This document shows, one piece after another, positions 25,910 to 39,370 of a stretch of DNA of 39,370 nucleotides; position 1 is the first letter of the stretch, and each line of letters begins with the position of its first letter. The stretch lies in the NCBI GenBank assembly GCA_964608495.1, contig CAZSOQ010000014.1:1-39370 (forward strand). The letters are read 5' to 3'. Made by a program: the position numbers and the translations under genes. Below the pieces are notes generated by a model that was given only the letters and a program-made list of their open reading frames with translations, had not been told where the DNA came from and did no database searches. This DNA is from JAKORR01 sp964608495 (GTDB taxonomy: Bacteria; Armatimonadota; Zipacnadia; Zipacnadales; FEN-943).

Positions 25910-27880
25910 TTAGTCAAGCTCTCCGAGTCGGTAGTCCATCCACACTCGCAAGATTTCAGCCACGCTCCACGCCTGGGCGAAGCATCCGCGCGGCGTGTGC
26001 GGCGGCTCGGCGTCGAAGATCTCGCCGACCTGGCCCAGGCAGCCCCGGTCGAGCTGCCCCAGCAACGGCCCCAGCAGCTCCCGGGCCCAGCGCCGCGTCT
26101 CTTCGCCGCGCGGCATCAGCGACATCTTGGCCCGAAGGTAGGGTCCGAGGAGCCAGGGCCACACGGTTCCCTGGTGGTAAGCCGCGTCGCGCTGCGCGGG
26201 ACCCCCTGCGTAGATCGGGCAGTAGCCCGGCGAGCCGGGGGCCAGCGTGCGCAGACCGTAGGGCGTCAGCAGGTGCTGCTCGACGGCGGCCAGGACCGAC
26301 GCGGCCACGTCGTCGCCCACCACCTTGTAGGGCAGCGACAGGGCCAGGACCTGATTGGGCCGCAAGGTCCCGTCGGGGCCCTCGGGGGTCAGGCAGTCGG
26401 CCAGGTAGCCGCGCGCCGGGTCCCAGAAGGTCTTCTCGAAGGACTGCCGGGCACGCCGCGCGGCCGAGCCGTGCTCCCTGGCGGCGGCGGCGGCGCCCAA
26501 CGTGCCGGCCAGGTACTCCATGGTCCGCAGGGCCGAGACCCAGAGGGCCTCCACCTCGACGGGCTTGTGCCAGCGGGGCGTGACGGGACGGTCACCGACC
26601 TTGGCGTCCATCCACGTGAGCTGGGTCGTGGCGTCGCCCGCCAGCAGCAGGCCGTCCTCGTCGGCCCGGATCCCGAAGTCCGTGCCCAGGATCAACCGGC
26701 GAAGGGAATCGGCCAGGGCCGGGTACAGACGGCCGGCGACGAGGTCCGGACCGGCCGCGCGGGCGTACAGCCGCGCCGCCACGAACAGCCACAGCGTGGC
26801 GTCTACGGAATTGTAGGACGCCCCCGAGCCGTCATCCGCGAACCGGTTGGGCACGAGGCCGTTGCGCAGACTGCCGGTGAACAGCTCGAAGACCTCGGCG
26901 GCCTCGTCCAGCCGGCCCCTGGAGATAAGCAGGCCGGGCAGGGAGACCATCGTGTCGCGGCCCCAGTCGGTGAACCAGGGATAGCCGGCCACGATTGTGG
27001 CCCTGCACCGGTCCTGGAAGGGACGCCGGGCTGCGAACTGATCCGCGGCCCGGAGCAGCCGCCGCCCGGTCTGGTCGTGCTCGGGGTAGCCCGCCACAAG
27101 CCAGGCGCGGCGATCGGCCTCACCCTCCAGCTCGTCCGCCGCAGACACCTCCTCGGCCCCATCGGAGGCCACGAGGACGGCCGAGTCGCCCGGCCCGAGC
27201 AGCCAGCGGACCTGGCCCGGCGAGTAGAGGTCCTCGCCACTGTCAAGCCCACGCTCCGCCTCCACCGGATAGCGGAAGTTGTAGTACCACAGGCCGTCGG
27301 TCAGGGCCTCGCCCCCGGGGAACCGGAGCACGCACCGCGTCCCCGGCCCCGCTATCTCCAGGTCCAGCGCGCGCTCGGTCACGGCCAGCCGCGTGGGCAC
27401 GTCGGAGGAGGCCCGCCGCAGGTGGTGGTAGTCGCGGCCGGCGAAGAGCGGGCGCGAGATGAGCCACACCGGATGGGGGGCCTGGGTCAGCGTGTAGCGG
27501 ACGACGAGGATGTTGCGGCTGTGGAGGAGGGCGATCTCTTTGCGGAGCCGCCATCCTTCAACATCGAAGGTCCATGTTGGCCAGGGCTCGGACGAGAAGG
27601 ACGTCAGGTAGGCGTAGCCGCGCGGATGCAGCACATCGCCATACAGGTTGCACGACAGCTCGTGCTTGTCGTCGCCGATCTCGATCCGGTCCTCCAGCTT
27701 GCTGAGGAGGACGACGCGGGAGCCGGGGCCGTTGGGGGCTGACACGAGCAGTCCGTGGTAGCGGCGGGTGTTGCAGCCCACGACCGTGGAACAGGCGAAG
27801 CCCCCCAGTCCGTTGGCCTCCAGCCACTCGAGACCGAGGGCACGTTCGAGGTCGTGAAGACAGTCGGTACCCAGTGTCAC
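25910..27880 (-). CDS. Glycogen debranching enzyme (amylo-alpha-1,6-glucosidase type)
   Basis: The start is GTG 27880: a complete AGGAGGT (27888-27894) lies 7 nt upstream. The more distal GTG at 27889 would overlap that site. The 656-residue protein opens with EWLEANGLGGFACSTVVGCNTRRYHGLL, the standard N-terminal block of bacterial GDEs. It continues with a beta-sandwich to ~280 and an (alpha/alpha)6 glucosidase domain from about 300, with the catalytic-domain motif FTDWGRDTMVSLPGL (about 305-320), SYNSVDATLW, and YCPIYAGGP further on. The enzyme removes alpha-1,6 branch glucose from glycogen or maltodextrins in the cytosol (GH133-like). It is followed after three nt by a PfkB kinase. Confidence 0.93.
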   Translation of the reverse strand: MTLGTDCLHDLERALGLEWLEANGLGGFACSTVVGCNTRRYHGLLVSAPNGPGSRVVLLSKLEDRIEIGDDKHELSCNLYGDVLHPRGYAYLTSFSSEPWPTWTFDVEGWRLRKEIALLHSRNILVVRYTLTQAPHPVWLISRPLFAGRDYHHLRRASSDVPTRLAVTERALDLEIAGPGTRCVLRFPGGEALTDGLWYYNFRYPVEAERGLDSGEDLYSPGQVRWLLGPGDSAVLVASDGAEEVSAADELEGEADRRAWLVAGYPEHDQTGRRLLRAADQFAARRPFQDRCRATIVAGYPWFTDWGRDTMVSLPGLLISRGRLDEAAEVFELFTGSLRNGLVPNRFADDGSGASYNSVDATLWLFVAARLYARAAGPDLVAGRLYPALADSLRRLILGTDFGIRADEDGLLLAGDATTQLTWMDAKVGDRPVTPRWHKPVEVEALWVSALRTMEYLAGTLGAAAAAREHGSAARRARQSFEKTFWDPARGYLADCLTPEGPDGTLRPNQVLALSLPYKVVGDDVAASVLAAVEQHLLTPYGLRTLAPGSPGYCPIYAGGPAQRDAAYHQGTVWPWLLGPYLRAKMSLMPRGEETRRWARELLGPLLGQLDRGCLGQVGEIFDAEPPHTPRGCFAQAWSVAEILRVWMDYRLGELD

Positions 27881-28016
27881 GTCTGCCACCTCCTGGGCGC
27901 CGCGAGGGCGCCCTCGTTCTCACGCCTCTGGGAAGCAAGACTCGGGCCACTGCCCGGGGTGGGAACGGGCGCCCCAGACCCCGGCCAGCAACAGGGCGGC
28001 GTTCGTCGGAGGGCCA

Positions 28017-28063
28017 AGCAGGAGAGGGAAGCGGCGCGGCGCCTCCTGCCTCGCGCCGCGCCG
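28017..28063 (-). terminator. Terminator of the ferredoxin gene
   Basis: A perfect 12-bp all-GC stem (28030-28041 with 28052-28063) encloses a 10-nt loop and is followed on the minus strand by TTCCCTCTCCT. It lies 20 nt after the ferredoxin stop and should separate it from the debranching-enzyme gene. Confidence 0.72.
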
Positions 28064-28083
28064 CGAGTCACCAGGGTGGGGGG

Positions 28084-28275
28084 CTACTCCTGCCAGTTGA
28101 TGGCCTCGACCGGGCAGCTTTCGATGGCTTCCTCGATGGTGTCCTTGTCGTCGCCCTGGGGATCAACGACCTCGGCGACACCATCGTCGCCGAGGCGGAA
28201 GGTGCCCGGAGCGATCTGTTCGCAAAGCCCACAGCCAGTGCAAGTGTCCTGATCAACCACTGGGACCTTCGCCAA
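28084..28275 (-). CDS. Single-cluster ferredoxin
   Basis: This 63-residue protein has Cys12-x2-Cys15-x2-Cys18 and Cys54-Pro, which is the ligand set of one [4Fe-4S] cluster (or [3Fe-4S] after oxidation), with PVEAIN after the last cysteine. The usual second cluster is absent. The protein is strongly acidic, as is typical of soluble electron carriers of the Thermotoga/Desulfovibrio/Bacillus-type monocluster ferredoxins. The start is TTG 28275, supported by GGAGGTG seven nt upstream. It is probably transcribed alone: a promoter lies at 28342-28370 and a strong hairpin ends it. The redox partner is unknown; the flavin reductase 3 kb away is one candidate by proximity only. Confidence 0.92.
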   Translation of the reverse strand: MAKVPVVDQDTCTGCGLCEQIAPGTFRLGDDGVAEVVDPQGDDKDTIEEAIESCPVEAINWQE

Positions 28276-28314
28276 CTGCAGTCACCTCCGGCATGCTCGA
28301 GATGGCCTCCTCAG

Positions 28315-28343
28315 TTGCCGCCACACCTCGTTTCGGGCAGAAT
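28315..28343 (+). promoter_or_regulatory. Candidate promoter for the universal stress protein gene
   Basis: TTGCCG (28315-28320) and CAGAAT (28338-28343) are separated by 17 nt, each matching four of six consensus positions. The -10 overlaps that of the leftward ferredoxin promoter. The leader would be about 107 nt. Confidence 0.35.
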
Positions 28344-28370
28344 GGTACCACTGCGACCTGCCGGCGGCAA
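28342..28370 (-). promoter_or_regulatory. Candidate promoter for ferredoxin
   Basis: On the minus strand TTGCCG (28370-28365) and TACCAT (28347-28342) are separated by 17 nt. The -10 boxes of this and the opposing promoter overlap by two bases, so polymerase could not occupy both at once. Confidence 0.35.
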
Positions 28371-28456
28371 GACGAGGTCCCTTTGGGGGCGGTCTGGGGC
28401 CGCCGGGGCGACCACGGGTCTGGGCGGGCAGCGCCAGGAAGGGAGACCAGCCGACC

Positions 28457-28900
28457 ATGTACAAGCGCATCCTTGTTCCCCTCGACGGATCGGAGCTTGC
28501 CGAGCAGGCGCTCAGGCACGCCGCCGATATGGCCCGCGCCTTCAGCGCCCAGCTGCACCTGGTGAGAATCGTCCCCGTGGCGGCGCTGCAGGTCGTCCGA
28601 GGCGGGACCATGAGCGACCTGGAGTCCGAGGTGGCCGAGGCCCGCGAGTACCTCGTGGGGCTCGAACAGCGCCTCACCGACGACGGAATCGAGGTCCAGC
28701 ATCACGTGCGCCAGGGCGACGTGGCCGAGGAGATCATGGAGCAGGCTCGCGAGGCCGACTGCGACGTGATCGTGATGTCCACCCACGGCCGCTCCGGCAT
28801 CGCGCGCTGGGTCTACGGCTCGATCGCCGACCGCGTGCTGCGCTACGGCCTGCAGGTTGTGCCGGCCATACTGGTCGTCTCCTCGCACCTGGATCGGTAG
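28457..28900 (+). CDS. Universal stress protein (UspA family)
   Basis: This 147-residue protein is a single Usp domain. It begins MYKRILVPLDGSELAEQAL, has a VRQGD strand, and carries the MSTHGRSGIARWVYGS loop near residue 110, the form of the ATP-binding motif seen in ATP-binding UspA proteins (the first glycine is Ser, as is common). It is cytosolic and probably dimeric. The family responds to starvation and stress; the molecular role is generally unclear. AGGAAGGGAG precedes the ATG at 28457. It is followed after 38 nt by an APH-fold kinase in the same direction, possibly co-transcribed. Confidence 0.93.
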   Translation: MYKRILVPLDGSELAEQALRHAADMARAFSAQLHLVRIVPVAALQVVRGGTMSDLESEVAEAREYLVGLEQRLTDDGIEVQHHVRQGDVAEEIMEQAREADCDVIVMSTHGRSGIARWVYGSIADRVLRYGLQVVPAILVVSSHLDR

Positions 28901-28938
28901 CCACCGGCGCGGCGCCACCCACGCCGGGGCGATGACCT

Positions 28939-29967
28939 ATGCCTCCTCTTGCCCACCTGGAGCCTCAGCCCGAGGTGCTCGCAGCCATCCTGGCCCGATT
29001 CGGCCTCGAGGGCGAAGCGACGGTGTGCGGCCCGGGCACGGGCACGGCCAGTAGGGCCGCCGTGATCGCCGTGGGCGACACGCGCCTTTACCTGAAGCTG
29101 CGCAACCCCCGCTACTGCGCCCCCCAGTGGATGTGGTACGACGCGGAGGTCGCCTGGCGCTTGCAGGAGACGGGTCTGCCCGTGGCGCCGCCCCTGCGGG
29201 CGAGCGATGGCAGGCCGTGGGTAGAGGTGGGCGAGGAGGTCTACCAGGTCTCGCCCCTGCTGGGGGGCCGGCGCGAGGACACGCCGTCGCCCGCCCAACT
29301 GCGCGAGGTGGGTAGCGTGCTGAGGCGGTGGCACGAGGCGACCCGCGCATGGCGACCCCGGTCACGCAAGCCGGTGGGCAGGCTCCACGACCCCGCCGAC
29401 GCCCTGCAGTGGCTGGAGGCGCTCCTCGGGCGGGCCCGGGAGAGCAAGGCCCGGGTCCTGCGCGAGGCCCGGGAATGGGTCCGGCGAGCCGCCGCCGAGA
29501 TCCCCGACCAGGCCTACTGGGAGCTGCCGCAGGTCGTCGTCCAGGGCGACGTTCACCCCGCCAACGTGCACTTCGCGGGCGACCGGGTCGTGGGGGTCTT
29601 CGATTACGACTGGGTGTGCCAGGCGCCGCGGCTGACGGACCTGGCCGACGCCGTCATCTACATGGCCGGCCGCAGGCCGGCGCCGATCCGCGACGGCGAC
29701 ATCAGAAGCCTCACCCAGGCCTTCACGCTCGACGAGGTTAGGGTGAGCGCCCTGATGGCGGGCTACGGCGAGGGGCTGGCGGACGCGGAGCGGCGCGCCA
29801 TGGGCTGGCTGATCGTCTGCCGATGGACCCATGCCCGGGCCGACGCGGCGCGCAGGAAGATACCCGAGGACGAGCGGGTGAGCTACGTGGTGCAGGGACT
29901 CCTCAGACCGCTCGAGGAGGTGCACCGGGTCGCGCTCCGCCTGTGGGGCCACGGCCTGGCGGGTTAG
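28939..29967 (+). CDS. APH/CotS-fold small-molecule kinase
   Basis: This 342-residue protein matches the phosphotransferase (APH) fold. YLKLRN holds the likely ATP lysine (Lys53). The catalytic loop reads QGDVHPANV (202-210), with Asp204 and Asn209 intact and the usual first His replaced by Gln. FDYDWVCQAPRLTDLA (221-236) supplies the metal-binding aspartate and the DLA block. Family members phosphorylate aminoglycosides, homoserine, choline or spore-coat-related substrates; nothing here indicates antibiotic resistance, and a metabolic kinase is more likely. The ATG at 28939 has only a weak upstream purine run, which suggests coupling to the Usp gene. Downstream lie hairpins and a repeat-like element but no strong terminator. 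Confidence 0.82.
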   Translation: MPPLAHLEPQPEVLAAILARFGLEGEATVCGPGTGTASRAAVIAVGDTRLYLKLRNPRYCAPQWMWYDAEVAWRLQETGLPVAPPLRASDGRPWVEVGEEVYQVSPLLGGRREDTPSPAQLREVGSVLRRWHEATRAWRPRSRKPVGRLHDPADALQWLEALLGRARESKARVLREAREWVRRAAAEIPDQAYWELPQVVVQGDVHPANVHFAGDRVVGVFDYDWVCQAPRLTDLADAVIYMAGRRPAPIRDGDIRSLTQAFTLDEVRVSALMAGYGEGLADAERRAMGWLIVCRWTHARADAARRKIPEDERVSYVVQGLLRPLEEVHRVALRLWGHGLAG

Positions 29968-30159
29968 CGGCGCCCGCGGCGGTGGACGCAGGCGCAGTCG
30001 CAGGGGTAGTCGCAGGCTCTGGCCCGGGGGGCGGTGGAATGGTCTGGTCGTCGTGCCCCCTCTGTGTGGGGGGGCCCTTTGGTAGTCGCGGGCTTCAGCC
30101 CGCGGCCGTGGCTGCGTCGCGCTCCGTCTCTGTGGAGGGGCCGGATGCCCGGGACCAAA
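29968..30159. repeat. Intergenic REP-like stretch with repeated AGTCGC(A/G)GG units and hairpins
   Basis: AGTCGCAGG occurs at 29996-30004 and 30008-30016, and AGTCGCGGG at 30084-30092. The last copy continues into a 7-bp hairpin with a TTCA loop (30087-30104), and GGTAGTCGC(A/G)GGCT is shared between 30005-30018 and 30081-30094. Another hairpin (30055-30060 with 30070-30075) is followed by CCTTT and could weakly terminate the kinase gene. CTGTG(T)GG-type blocks also recur (30061 and 30129). It looks like a degraded dispersed repeat between genes. Confidence 0.5.
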
Positions 30160-30199
30160 GCGAGAAAGGAAAGAGGCGGGAGCCCTAGCTCCCGCCTCT
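30160..30199 (-). terminator. rpoC: Terminator of rpoC
   Basis: A perfect 12-bp stem (30172-30183 with 30188-30199) closes a CCTA loop and is followed on the minus strand by TTCCTTTCTCG. It begins 28 nt after the rpoC stop and should end the rpoBC transcript. Confidence 0.8.
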
Positions 30200-30227
30200 C
30201 GGTCAGCGGCGCTATCCGTCTGTGCCC

Positions 30228-35099
<4,872 letters not shown>

Positions 35100-35293
35100 G
35101 GCCTCTTCCCTCCGTGCAGTACCTCTGCAGTTTCGCTTTACCGTGGGGCGCCGCCCCATCGGCGGGTAGAGCCGTTTCCGATCGTTCTCCGCGAGCGGAC
35201 AGGTAAGGGGGAGCCACCCTGGCCGACAGCGCGCCTCCCCGTATCACTCCAGGCCCCGTGGGATGGCTGTCCGGTGCCCGCGCCAGTCCCGCG
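35100..35293. other. rpoB-rpoC spacer
   Basis: This 194-nt gap between rpoB and rpoC is longer than usual for this pair. It holds the rpoC ribosome binding site at 35108-35113. I see neither a convincing terminator nor a promoter; co-transcription from the rpoB side is the simplest reading. Confidence 0.45.
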
Positions 35294-39190
<3,897 letters not shown>

Positions 39191-39264
39191 GCATCTGTGC
39201 CTCCTGGGGCAGTTGGGGAAAGCACCCCGCGCTGGGTCGGGTTTGCGCGGCAAACGACAACACA

Positions 39265-39294
39265 CTCACCGACGTGGCCCGGTGAGCCTCACCG
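39265..39294 (-). promoter_or_regulatory. rpoB: rpoB leader: alternative hairpins from three heptamers
   Basis: On the transcript side CGGTGAG (39294-39288), CTCACCG (39286-39280) and CGGTGAG (39271-39265) follow one another. The middle copy can pair with either neighbour, giving two mutually exclusive stems (the second of 7 bp with an 8-nt loop). A further 6-bp hairpin lies downstream at 39241-39255. This is compatible with an attenuator or protein-binding leader; no function is shown. Confidence 0.4.
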
Positions 39295-39320
39295 TACGAT
39301 CAGCTCTGCTCATTCACAGC

Positions 39321-39348
39321 TTTATGGGGTCAGCGTGTCTCCTGTCAT
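39321..39348 (-). promoter_or_regulatory. rpoB: Candidate promoter upstream of rpoB
   Basis: On the minus strand ATGACA (39348-39343) and CATAAA (39326-39321) are 16 nt apart; the -35 matches five of six and the -10 four of six consensus bases. An inverted repeat ATACTC/GAGTAT (39347-39352 with 39362-39367) overlaps the -35. rpoB may instead be transcribed from the ribosomal-protein genes expected beyond the right edge. Confidence 0.35.
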
Positions 39349-39370
39349 ACTCAGGTGATCCGAGTATACC

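Noticed and set aside
25115..27742. An 875-codon + strand frame opposite the sugar kinase and debranching enzyme.
   Set aside because: It spans two real genes and their junction and has the same low-complexity composition; no plausible protein.
28939..29967. Aminoglycoside resistance gene.
   Set aside because: Only the general APH fold is seen; the catalytic loop and context do not match a known resistance enzyme.

Overview
The window is very GC-rich, bacterial, chromosomal-looking DNA with 20 protein genes that I can support and no tRNA, rRNA, CRISPR array or insertion sequence that I can see. Several things point to an uncultured, free-living, outer-membrane-bearing heterotroph: a YjbH-like outer-membrane protein, signal peptides on the large hydrolases, a Tat-exported formylglycine sulfatase, and a sugar-cleaving propeller of the kind common in Planctomycetes-like and Armatimonadetes-like genomes. 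The phylum cannot be fixed from the sequence alone; I favour Armatimonadota or a PVC/FCB-adjacent candidate phylum with low confidence.

Layout. (1) 1-7.8 kb, rightward: a clan GH-A-like hydrolase cut by the left edge, a D-2-hydroxyacid dehydrogenase with an altered nucleotide motif, an ALG5-type glycosyltransferase and a large secreted hydrolase-like protein of unknown family. (2) 13.9-7.9 kb, leftward and probably one operon: Tat-exported sulfatase, GH5-like hydrolase with two tandem C-terminal modules, secreted five-bladed-propeller hydrolase. (3) 14.2-19.7 kb: a fold-type IV aminotransferase, a very large secreted (alpha/alpha)6-type protein with an F5/8C module (leftward), and a stand-alone GlmU-like nucleotidyltransferase. 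(4) 19.9-28.3 kb, central sugar metabolism: PPi-type phosphofructokinase, ribokinase, YjbH-like protein, an unknown protein, a flavin reductase, a PfkB sugar kinase coupled to a glycogen debranching enzyme, and a one-cluster ferredoxin. (5) 28.4-30.0 kb: universal stress protein and an APH-fold kinase. (6) 30.2-39.2 kb, leftward: rpoC and rpoB, with rpoB's leader at the right edge (rplL is expected beyond it).

Regions 1-3 read as a polysaccharide-foraging island: several secreted hydrolases plus one sulfatase suggest a sulfated or complex glycan. Region 4 would feed the sugars into glycolysis and glycogen turnover with a PPi-saving step.

The most unusual signals are in RNA polymerase. RpoB carries a four-cysteine zinc-ribbon-like insertion where E. 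coli has its SI2/beta-i9 insertion. RpoC carries an extra four-cysteine ribbon between the canonical zinc ligands, a divergent residue pair after the catalytic NADFDGD, and a long polyacidic C-terminus. The rpoB leader has three copies of a heptamer that can form two mutually exclusive hairpins. Two promoters share an identical extended -10, and four leftward hairpins are followed by pyrimidine-rich rather than pure-T tails.
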